Assembly: GCF_029227915.1 (NCBI RefSeq) | Contig: NC_079884.1 | Location: forward strand, 30,072,001 to 30,136,000 | Origin: Hydractinia symbiolongicarpus | Taxonomy: Eukaryota; Cnidaria; Hydrozoa; Anthoathecata; Hydractiniidae | Length of the DNA: 64,000 nucleotides | Reading direction: 5' to 3' | In this document: in pieces, positions 1 through 10,280 of the stretch | Numbering within the stretch: the stretch's first letter is position 1 | How the letters are laid out: each line of letters opens with the position of its first letter | Position numbers and translations under genes: made by a program | Notes under the pieces: generated by a model | Told to the model about the DNA's origin: nothing | Database searches by the model: none | The model's input: only the letters and a program-made list of their open reading frames with translations

Positions 1-286
1 TAAGCGTCTCATCAAAAATGAAAACATTTCTGAAAACTACAAGTCTCATGCGTTTTAGTGGTGAAAAAATAAATTAAAAAATCGTTCGGGAAATGAGTTT
101 ACTCCCTGGGTACTTTCTTTGTATACTTTTGACTATACGGGCTGAGTCCGGGATTTACGGGAAATCGCGGGTTTTCGTTTGCCGGCGATTAAACTTCTTT
201 TATTCAGCGTCTCATCAAAAATGAAAACATTTTCAAAAACTACAAGTCTCATGGGCTTTAGTGGTGAAATAATAATTTAAAAAATC

Positions 287-478
287 GTTTGGGAAATGAG
301 TTTACTACCTGGGTACTTTTGACTATACGGGCCGAGTCCGGGATTTACGGAAAATCGCACGGTTTTCGTTTGCCGGCGATTAAACTTCTTTTATTCAGCG
401 TCTCATCAAAAATGAAAACATTTTTGAAAACTACCAGTCTCATGCGTTTTAGTGGTGAAAAAATAAATTAAAAAATAG
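287..478 (+). repeat. 191-bp short monomer (13-bp slippage deletion)
   Basis: The interval between equivalent landmarks is 191 bp instead of 203 bp. The usual GGTACTTTCTTTGTATACTTTTG is reduced near 311-323, with 13 bases lost between two TACTTT copies. A one-base gain (TCGCACGG) lies downstream. The six-base direct repeat at the ends suggests replication slippage. Confidence 0.88.
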
Positions 479-645
479 TTCGGGAAAAGAGTTTACTCCA
501 GGGTACTTTCTTTGTATACTTTTGACTATACGGGCCAAGCCCGGGATTTACGGGAAATCGCAGGTTTTCGTTTGCGGGCGATTAAACTTCTTTTATTCAG
601 CGTCTCATCAAAAATAAAAACATTTTTGAAAACTACAAGTCTTAT

Positions 646-1460
646 GCGTTTTAGTGGTGAAAAAATAATTTAAAAAATCGTTCTGGAAATGAGTTTATTC
701 ACAGGGCACTTTCTTTGTATACATTCGACTATACGGTCCAAGCCCGGGATTTACGGGAAATCGCGGGTTTTCGTTTGCCAACGATTAAACTTCTTTTATT
801 CAGCGTCTCAACAAAAATGAAAACATTTTTAAAAACTACAAGTCTCATGGGCTTTAGTGGTGAAATAATAATTTAAAAAATCGTTTGGGAAATGAGTTTA
901 CTCCCTGGGTACTTACTTTGTATACTTTTGACTATACGGGCCAAGCCCGGGATTTACGGGAAATCGCGGGATTTCGTTTGCCGGCGATTAAACCACTTTC
1001 ATTAAGCGTCTCATCAAAAATGAAAACATCTTTGAAAACTGCAAGTCTCATGCGTTTTAGTGGTGAAAAAATAATTTAAAAAATCGTTCTGGAAATGAGT
1101 TTACTCACAGGGCACTTTCTTTGTATACATTCGACTATACGGTCCAAGCCCGGGATTTACGGGAAATCGCGGGTTTTCGTTTGCCAACGATTAAACTTCT
1201 TTTATTCAGCGTCTCAACAAAAATGAAAACATTTTTAAAAACTACAAGTCTCATGGGCTTTAGTGGTGAAATAATAATTTAAAAAATCGTTTGGGAAATG
1301 AGTTTACTCCCTGGGTACTTACTTTGTATACTTTTGACTATACGGGCCAAGCCCGGGATTTACGGGAAATCGCGGGATTTCGTTTGCCGGCGATTAAACC
1401 ACTTTCATTAAGCGTCTCATCAAAAATGAAAACATCTTTGAAAACTGCAAGTCTCATGCG
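646..1460 (+). repeat. 406-bp pair duplicated in tandem
   Basis: Two consecutive dimers (about 646-1,051 and 1,052-1,457) are essentially identical. The unit CGTTCTGGAAATGAG at 681 recurs at 1,087 and the CATGGGCTTTAGTGG monomer recurs 406 bp later. The copies diverge only outside these bounds, at CTTATGCG versus CTCATGCG on the left and GAAAAAATAA versus GAAAAGATAA on the right. Confidence 0.88.
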
Positions 1461-1509
1461 TTTTAGTGGTGAAAAGATAATTTAAAAAATCGTTTTGGAA
1501 ATGAGCTAA

Positions 1510-2590
1510 CTCCCTGGGTACTTTCTTTGTATACTTTTGACTATGCGGACCGAGTCCGGGGTTTACGGGAAATGGCGGGTTTTCGTTTGCCGGCGATTAA
1601 AATTCTTTTATTCAGCGTCTCCTCAAAAATGAAAACATTTTTGAAAACTACAAGTCTCATGCGTTTTAGTGGTGAAAAGATAATTTAAAAAATCGTTTTG
1701 GAAATGAGTTTACTCACAGGGTACTTTCTTTGTATACATTCGACTATACGGGCCAAGCCCGGGATTTACGGGAAATCGCGGGTTTTCGTTTGCCGGCGAT
1801 TAAACCACTTTCATTAGGCGTCTGATCAAAAATGAAAACATTTCTGAAAACTACAAGTCTCATGCGTTTTAGTGGTGAAAAAATAAATTAAAAAATCGTT
1901 CGGGAAATGATTTTACTCCCTGGGTACTTTCTTTGTATACTTTTGACTATACGGGCCGAGTCCGGGATTTACGGGAAATCGCGGGTTTTCGTTTGCCGGC
2001 GATTAAACCACTTTCATTAGGCGTCTCATCAAAAATGAAAACATTTCTTAAAACTACAAGTCTCATGCGTTTTAGTGGTGAAAAAATAAATTAAAAAATC
2101 GTTCGGGAAATGAGTTTACTCCCTGGGTACTTTCTTTGTATACTTTTGACTATGCGGGCCGAGTCCGGGGTTTACGGGAAATGGCGGGTTTTCGTTTGCC
2201 GGCGATTAAAATTCTTTTATTCAGCGTCTCCTCAAAAATGAAAACATTTTTGAAAACTACAAGTCTCCTGCGTTTTAGTGGTGAAAAGATAATTTAAAAA
2301 ATCGTTTTGGAAATGAGTTTACTCACAGGGTACTTTCTTTGTATACATTCGACTATACGGGCCAAGCCGGGATTTACGGGAAATCGCGGGTTTTCGTTTG
2401 CCGGCGATTAAACCACTTTCATTAGGCGTCTCATCAAAAATGAAAACATTCCTGAAAACTACAAGTCTCATGCGTTTTAGTGGTGAAAAAATAAATTAAA
2501 AAATCGTTCGGGAAATGAGTATACTCCCTGGGTACTTTCTTTGTATACTTTTGACTATACGGGCCGAGTCCGGGATTTACGGGAAATCGC
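1510..2590 (+). repeat. 609-bp trimer duplication
   Basis: The distinctive unit with GACTATGCGG and GGGGTTTACGGGAAATGGC near 1,540 recurs 609 bp later near 2,150, together with the next two monomers. The second copy has a one-base deletion near 2,367 (CAAGCCGGG). Similarity fades near 2,590, where GCGATTAAACCAC is replaced by GCAATTAAACTTC. Confidence 0.8.
2021..2223 (+). repeat. Representative 203-bp monomer
   Basis: This is a typical full-length unit, counted from one GCGTCTCATC to the base before the next. From the start of the unit it contains A-tracts at about positions 11-20, 30-33 and 60-78, an inverted repeat GTATA-N8-TATAC at about 118-135, and CGGG at about 84, 135, 146, 155 and 165. 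A consensus-like unit has about 38% G+C and 13 CpG dinucleotides. The phase is arbitrary, chosen because GCGTCTCATC is nearly invariant; the biological start of the unit is unknown. Confidence 0.95.
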
Positions 2591-4126
2591 AGGTTTTCGT
2601 TTGCCGGCAATTAAACTTCTTTTATTCAGCGTCTCATCAAAAATGAAAACATTTTCAAAAACTACAAGTCTCATGCGTTTTAGTGGTGAAAAAATAAATT
2701 AAAAAATAGTTCGGGAAATGAGTTTACTCCAGGGTACTTTCTTTGTATACTTTTGACTATACGGGCCAAGCCCGGGATTTACGGGAAATCGCGGGTTTTC
2801 GTTTGCCGGTGATTAAACTTCTTTTATTCAGCGTCTCATCAAAAATAAAAACATTTTTGAAAACTACAAGTCTTATGCGTTTTAGTGGTGAAAAAATAAT
2901 TTAAAAAATCGTTCTGGAAATGAGTTTACTCACAGGGCACTTTCTTTGTATACATTCGACTATACGGGCCAAGCCCGGGATTTACGGGAAATCGCGGGTT
3001 TTCGTTTGCCGGCGAATAAACTTCTTTTATTAAGCGTCTCATCAAAAATGAAAACATTTTTAAAAACTACAAGTCTCATGGGCTTTAGTGGTGAAATAAT
3101 AATTTAAAAAATCGTTTGGGAAATGAGTTTACTCCCTGGGTACTTTCTTTGTATACTTTTGACTATACGGGCCAAGCCCGGGATTTACGGGAAATCGCGG
3201 GATTTCGTTTGCCGGCGATTAAACCACTTTCATTAAGCGTCTCATCAAAAATGAAAACATCTTTGAAAACCGCAAGTCTCATGCGTTTTAGTGGTGAAAA
3301 AATAATTTAAAAAATCGTTTTGAAAATGAGCTAACTCCCTGGGTACTTTCTTTGTATACTTTTGACTATGCGGGCCGAGTCCGGGGTTTACGGGAAATGG
3401 CGGGTTTTCGTTTGCCGGCGATTAAACTTCTTTTTTTCAGCGTCTCATCAAAAATGAAAACATTTTTGAAAACTACAAGTCTCAAGCGTTTTAGTGGTGA
3501 AAAGATAATTTTAAAAATCGTTTTGGAAATGAGTTTACTCACAGGTTACTTTCTTTGTATACATTTGAGTATGCGGCCAAGCCCGGGATTTACGGGAAAT
3601 CGCGAGTTTTCCTTTGCCGGCGATTAAACCTCTTTTATTCAGCGTCTCATCAAAAACAAAAACATTTTTAAAAACTACAAGTCTTATGCGTTTTAGTGGT
3701 GAAAAAATAATTTAAAAAATCGTTCTGGAAATTAGTTTACTCACAGGGTACTTTCTTTGTATACATTCGACTATACGGGCCAAGCCCGGAATTTACGGGA
3801 AATCGCGGGATTTCGTTTGCCGGCGATTAAACCACTTTCATTAAGCGTCTCATCAAAAATGAAAACATCTTTGCAAACTGCAAGTCTCATGCGTTTTAGT
3901 GGTTAAAAGATAATTTAAAAAATCGTTTTGAAAATGAGCTAACTCCCTGGGTACTTTCTTTGTATACTTTTGACTATGCGGGCCGAGTCCGGGGTTTACG
4001 GGAAATGGCGGGTTTTCGTTTGCCGGCGATTAAACTTCTTTTTTTCAGCGTCTCATCAAAAATGAAAACATTGTTAAAAACTACAAGTCTCAAGCGTTTT
4101 AGTGGTGAAAAGATAATTTAAAAAAT

Positions 4127-4354
4127 CGTTTTGGAAATGAGTTTACTCACAGGGTACTTTCTTTGTATACATTCGACTATGCGGGCCAAGTATACTTTTG
4201 ACTATACGGGCCGAGTCCGGGATTTACGGGAAATCGCGGGTTTTGGTTTGCCGGCGATTAAACTTCTTTCATTAAGCGTCTCATCAAAAATGAAAACATT
4301 TTTGAAAACTACAAGTCTCATGCGTTTTAGTGGTGAAAAGATAATTTAAAAAAT
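4127..4354 (+). repeat. 228-bp long monomer with 25-bp partial duplication
   Basis: Equivalent landmarks are 228 bp apart. After GCGGGCCAAG (ending near 4,190) the sequence steps back to TATACTTTTGACTATACGGG, repeating about 25 bp of the unit. The two copies are different variants (CATTCGAC versus CTTTTGAC), so this looks like a template switch between non-identical monomers, not simple slippage. Confidence 0.88.
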
Positions 4355-6383
4355 CGTTTTGGAAATGAGTTTACTCACAGGGTACTTTCTTTGTATACAT
4401 TCGACTATACGGGCCAAGCCCGGGATTTACAGGAAATCGCGGGTTTTCCTTTGCCGGCGATTAAACCCCTTTCATTAGGCGTCTCATCAAAAATGAAAAC
4501 ATTTTTGAAAACTACAAGTCTCATGCGTTTTAGTGGTGAAAAAATAATTTAAAAAATCGTTCTGGAGATGAGTTTACTCACAGGGTACTTTCTTTGTATA
4601 CATTCGACTATACGGGCCAAGCCCGGGAATTACGGGAAAACGCGGGATTTCGTTTGCCGGCGATTAAACCTCTTTCATTAAACGTCTCATCAAAAATGAA
4701 AACATTTTTGAAAACTACAAGTCTCATGCGTTTTAGTGGTGAAAAAATAATTTAAAAAATCGTTTTGGAAATGAGTTTACTCACAGGGTACTTCCTTTGT
4801 ATACATTCGACTATGCGGGCCAAGCCCGGGATTTACAGGAAATCGCGGGTTTTCCTTTGCCGGCGATTAAACCTCTTTTATTCAGCGTCTCATCAAAAAT
4901 AAAAACATTTTTGAAAACTACAAGTCTTATGCGTTTTAGTGGTGAAAAAAAATTTAAAAAATCGTTCTGGAAATGAGTTTACTCACAGGGTGCTTTCTTT
5001 GTATACATTCGACTATACGGGCCAAGCCCGGGATTTACGGGAAATCGCGGGATTTCGTTTGCCGGCGATTAAACCACTTTCATTAACCGTCTCATCAAAA
5101 ATGAAAACATTTTTGAAAACTACAAGTCTCATGCGTTTTAGTGCTGAAAAGATAATTTAAAAAATCGTTTTGGAAATGAGTTTACTCCCTGGGTACTTTC
5201 TTTGCATACTTTTGCCTATACGGGCCAAGCCCGGGATTTACGGGAAATCGCGGGTTTTCGTTTGCCGGCGATTAAACTTCTTTTATTCAGCGTCTCATCA
5301 AAAATGTACACATTTTTGAAAACTACAAGTCTTATGCGTTTTAGTGGTGAAAAAATAATTTAAAAAATCGTTCTGGAGATGAGTTTAGTCACAGGGTACT
5401 TTCTTTGTATACATTTGACTATACGGGCCAAGCCCGGGATTTACGGGAAATCGCGGGTTTTCCTTTGCCGGCGATTGAACCACTTTCATTAAACGTCTCA
5501 TCAAAAATGAAAACATTTTTAAAAACTACAAGTCTCATGCGTTTTAGTGGTGAAAAAATAATTTAAAAAATCGGTCTGGAGATGAGTTTACTCACAGGGT
5601 ACTTTCTCTGTATACATTCGACTATACGGGCCAAGCATAGGATTTACGGGAAATCGCGGGTTTTCCTTTGCCGGCGATTAAACCTCTTTTATTCAGCGTC
5701 TCATCAAAAATAAAAACATTTTTGAAAACTACAAGTCTTATGCGTTTTAGTGGTGAAAAAATAATTTAAAAAATCGTTCTGGAAATGAGTTTACTCACAG
5801 GGTGCTTTCTTTGTACACATTCGACTATACGGGCCAAGCCCGGGATTTACGGGAAATCGCGGGTTTTCCTTTGCCGGCGATTAAACCTCTTTCATTAGGT
5901 GTCTCATCAAAAATGAAAACATTTTTGAAAACTACAAGTCTCATGCGTTTTAGTGGTGAAAAAATAATTTAAAAAATCGTTCGGGAAATGAGTTTACTCC
6001 CTGGGTAATTTCTTTGTATACTTTTGACTATACGGGCCGAGTCCGGGGTTGACGGGAAATGGCGGGTTTTCGTTTGCCGGCGATTAAACTTCTTTTATTC
6101 AGCGTCTCATCAAAAATGAAAACATTTTTGTAAACTACAAGTCTCATGCGTTTTAGTGGTGAAAAAATAATTTAAAAAATCGTTTTGGAGATGAGTTTAC
6201 TCACAGGGTACTTTCTTTGTATACATTCGACTATACGGGACAAGCCCGAGATTTACGGAAAATCGCGAGTTTTCGTTTGCCGGCGATTAAACCTCTTTCA
6301 TTAGGCGTCTCATCAAAAATGAAAACATTTTTGAAAACGACAAGTCTCATGCGTTTTAGTGGTGAAAAAAAAATTTAAAAAAT

Positions 6384-6480
6384 CGTTCGGGAAATGAGTT
6401 TACTCCCTGGGTACTTTCCTTGTATACATTCGACTATACGACTATATGCGTTTTAGTGGTAAAAAAATAATATAAAAAAT
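6384..6480 (+). repeat. 97-bp truncated monomer
   Basis: Equivalent CGTTCGG landmarks are only 97 bp apart, so 106 bp are missing. The join falls after CATTCGACTATACG and resumes just before TATGCGTTTTAGTGG. At the junction CGACTATA is present twice in direct succession near 6,431-6,446. It is one of only three clearly out-of-register monomers I found in the window. Confidence 0.9.
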
Positions 6481-9400
6481 CGTTCGGGAAATGAGTTTAC
6501 TCCCTGGGTACTTTCTTTGTATACTTTTGACTATACCGGCCGAGTCCGGGGTTGACGGGAAATGGCGGATTTTCGTTTGCCGGCGATTAAACTTCTTTTA
6601 TTCAGCGTCTCATCAAAAATGAAAACATTTTTGAAAACTACAAGTCTCATGCGTTTTAGTGGTGAAAAGATAATTTAAAAAATCGTTTTGGAAATGAGTT
6701 TACTCACAGGGTACTTTCTTTGTATACATCCGACTATACGGGCCAAGACCGGGAATTACGGGAAGTCGCGGGTTTTCGTTTGAGGGCGATTAAACATCTT
6801 TTATTCAGCGTCTTATCAAAAATGAAAACATATTTAAAAACTACAAGTCTCATGGGCTTTAGTGGTGAAATAATAATTTAAAAAATCGTTTGGGAAATGA
6901 GTTTACTCCCTGGGTACTTTCTTTGTATACTTTTGACTATACGGGCCGAGTCCGGGATTTACGGGAAATCGCGGGTTTTCGTTTGCCAGCGATAAAACTT
7001 CTTTTATTCAGCGTCCCATCAAAAATGAAAACATTTTTGAAAATTACAAGTCTCATGCGTTTTAGTGGTGAAAAAATAATTTAAAAAATCGTTCGAGAAA
7101 TGAGTTTACTCCCTGGGTACTTTTTTGTATACTTTTGACTATACGGGCCAAGCCCGGGATTTACGGGAAATCGCGGGTTTTCGTTTGCCGGCGATTAAAC
7201 CTCTTTCATTAAGCGTCTCATCAAAAATGAAAACATTTTTGAAAACTACAAGTCTCATGCGTTTTAAGGGTGAAAAAATAATTTAAAAAATCGTTCGAGA
7301 AATGAGTTTACTCCCTGGGTACTTTTTTTGTATACTTTTGACTATAAGGGCCAAGCCCGGGATTTACGGGGAATCGCGGGTTTTCGTTTGCCGGCGATTA
7401 AACCTCTTTCATTAAGCGTCTCATCAAAAATGAAAACACTTTTGAAAACTACAAGTCTCATGCGTTTTAGTGGTGAAAAGATAATTTAAAAAATCGGTTT
7501 GGAAATGAGTTTACTCACAGGGTACTTTCTTTGTATACATTCGACTATACAGGCCAAGCCCGGGATTTACGGGAATTCGCGGGTTTTCGTTTCCCGGCGA
7601 TTAAACCACTTTCATTAAGCGTCTCATCAAAAATGAAAACATTTCTGAAAACTACAAGTCTCATGCGTTTTAGTGGTGAAAAAATAATTTAAAAAATCGT
7701 TCGGGAAATGAGTTTACACACTGGGTACTTTCTTTGTATACTTTTGACTATATGGGCTGAACCCGGGATTTACGGGAAATCGCGGGTTTTCGTTTGCTGG
7801 CGATTAAACCTCTTTCATTAAGCGTCTCATCAAAAATGAAAACATTTTTGAAAACTACAAGTCTCATGCGTTTTAGGGGTGAAAAAATAATTTAAAAAAT
7901 CGTGCGAGAAATGAGTTTACTCCCTGGGTACTTTTTTTGTATACTTTTGACTATACGGGCCAAGCCCGGGATGTACGGGGAATCGCGGGTTTTCGTTTGC
8001 CGGCGATTAAACCTCTTTCATTAAGCCTCTCATCAAAAATGAAAACATTTTTGAAAACTACAAGTCTCATGCGTTTTAGTGGTGAAAAGATAATTTAAAA
8101 AATCGGTTTGGAAATGAGTTTACTCACAGGGTACTTTCTTTGTATACATTCGACTATACAGGCCAAGCCCGGGATTTACGGGAATTCGCGGGTTTTCGTT
8201 TCCCGGCGATTAAACCACTTTCATTAAGCGTCTCCTCAAAAATGAAAACAATTCTGAAAACTACAAGTCTCATGCGTTTTAGTGGTGAAAAAATAATTTA
8301 AAAAATCGTTCGGGAAATGAGTTTACACACTGGGTACTTTCTTTGTATACTTTTGACTATATGGGCTGAACCCGGGATTTACGGGAAATCGCAGGTTTTC
8401 GTTTGCCGGCGATTAAACTTCTTTTATTCAGCGTCTCATCAAAAATGAAAACATTTTTAAAAAATACAAGTCTCATGCGTTTCAGTGGTGAAAAGATAAT
8501 TTAAAAAATCGTTTTGGAAATGAGTTTACTTAAAGGGTACTTTCTTTGTATACGTTCGACTATACAGGCCAAGCCCAGGATGTACGGGAAATCGCGGGTT
8601 TTTGTTTGCCGGCGATTAAACCACATTCATTAAGCGTCTCATCAAAAATGAAAACATTTCTGAAAACTACAAGTCTCATGCGTTTTAGTGGTGAAAAAAT
8701 AATTTAAAAAATCGTTCGGGAAATGAGTTTACTCCCTGGGTACTTTTTTTGTATACTTTTGACTATACGGGCCAAGCCCGGGATTTACGGGAAATCGCGG
8801 GTTTTCGTTTGCCAGCGATAAAACTTCTTTTATTCAGCGTCCCATCAAAAATGAAAACATTTTTGAAAACTACAAGTCTCATGCGTTTTAGTGGTGAAAA
8901 AATAATTTAAAAAATCGTTCGAGAAATGAGTTTACTCCCTGGGTACTTTTTTTGTATACTTTTGACTATACGGGCCAAGCCCGGGATTTACGGGAAATCG
9001 CGGGTTTTCGTTTGCCGGCGATTAAACCTCTTTCATTAAGCGTCTCATCAAAAATGAAAACATTTTTGAAAACTACAAGTCTCATGCGTTTTAGTGGTAA
9101 AAAAATAATATAAAAAATCGTTCGGAAAATGAGTTTACTCCCTGGGTACTTTCTTTGTATACGTTCGACTATACAGGCCAAGCCCAGGATGTACGGGAAA
9201 TCGCGGGTTTTTGTTTGCCGGCGATTAAACCACATTCATTAAGCGTCTCATCAAAAATGAAAACATTTCTGAAAACTACAAGTCTCATGCGTTTTAGTGG
9301 TGAAGAAATAATTTAAAAAATCGTTCGGGAAATGAGTTTACTCACAGGGTACTTTCTTTGTATACATCCGACTATACGGGCCAAGACCGGGATTTACGGG

Positions 9401-10280
9401 AAGTCGCGGGTTTTCGTTTGAGGGCGATTAAACATCTTTTATTCAGCGTCTTATCAAAAATGAAAACATATTTAAAAACTACAAGTCTCATGGGCTTTAG
9501 TGGTGAAATAATAATTTAAAAAATCGTTTGGGAAATGAGTTTACTCCCTGGGTACTTTCTTTGTATACTTTTGACTATACGGGCCGAGTCCGGGATTTAC
9601 GGGAAATCGCGGGTTTTCGTTTGCCAGCGATAAAACTTCTTTTATTCAGCGTCCCATCAAAAATGAAAACATTTTTGAAAATTACAAGTCTCATGCGTTT
9701 TAGTGGTGAAAAAATAATTTAAAAAATCGTTCGAGAAATGAGTTTACTCCCTGGGTACTTTTTTGTATACTTTTGACTATACGGGCCAAGCCCGGGATTT
9801 ACGGGAAATCGCGGGTTTTCGTTTGCCGGCGATTAAACCTCTTTCATTAAGCGTCTCATCAAAAATGAAAACATTTTTGAAAACTACAAGTCTCATGCGT
9901 TTTAGGGGTGAAAAAATAATTTAAAAAATCGTTCGAGAAATGAGTTTACTCCCTGGGTACTTTTTTGTATACTTTTGACTATACGGGCCAAGCCCTAGAT
10001 TTACGGGGAATCGCGGGTTTTCGTTTGCCGGCGATTAAACCTCTTTCATTAAGCGTCTCATCAAAAATGAAAACATTTTTGAAAACTACAAGTCTCATGC
10101 GTTTTAGTGGTGAAAAGATAATTTAAAAAATCGGTTTGGAAATGAGTTTACTCACAGGGTACTTTCTTTGTATACATTCGACTATACAGGCCAAGCCCGG
10201 GATTTACGGGAATTCGCGGGTTTTCGTTTCCCGGCGATTAAACCACTTTCATTAAGCGTCTCATCAAAAATGAAAACATT
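6421..10280 (+). repeat. Satellite block 2: 13-mer (about 2.64 kb) duplication
   Basis: The segment from about 6,715 to 7,900 is repeated from about 9,353 to 10,450 at an offset of 2,637-2,638 bp, which is 13 monomers less one or two bases. Shared rare markers include CATCCGACTATACG at 6,727 and 9,365, GAGGGCGATTAAACATC, the shortened ACTTTTTTGTATAC and CACACTGGG. Inside the first copy a trimer (609 bp) repeats: the AATCGGTTTGG unit at about 7,491 recurs at about 8,100. No other element is seen. Confidence 0.85.

Larger units (their letters stand above)
1..6420 (+). repeat. Satellite block 1: mixed early variants with short local duplications
   Basis: Monomers here mix several forms: GTGAAAAAATAAATTAAAA, CATGGGCTTTAGTGG with GAAATAATAATTTA, CGTTCTGGAAATGAG, and units with CACAGGG plus CATTCGACTATAC. 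None carries the ATACG/TTAATGG haplotype that dominates later. The block contains a 406-bp pair duplication, a 609-bp trimer duplication and two irregular monomers, each listed separately. The segment around 230-1,080 resembles 2,650-3,310 (offset about 2.2-2.4 kb), which points to an older duplication of 11-12 units. No gene or other element is visible. Confidence 0.9.

Noticed and set aside
2021-2223. CENP-B box in the monomer
   Set aside because: I compared TTCGTTTGCCGGCG, CGTTCGGGAAATG and their complements with the core pattern TTCGnnnnAnnCGGG and found no match. A diverged binding site for another centromere protein cannot be excluded.
2021-2223. Hammerhead ribozyme, as found in some satellite DNAs
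   Set aside because: The minus strand has TTTGATGAGAC and, further on, ACGAAAAC, but the CTGATGA core is incomplete and the sequence between cannot form a closing stem II.
8966-9235. Minus-strand open frames of 60-89 codons
   Set aside because: They are reverse-complement readings of the same monomers, overlapping the plus-strand frames and recurring with the repeat. No evidence of coding.
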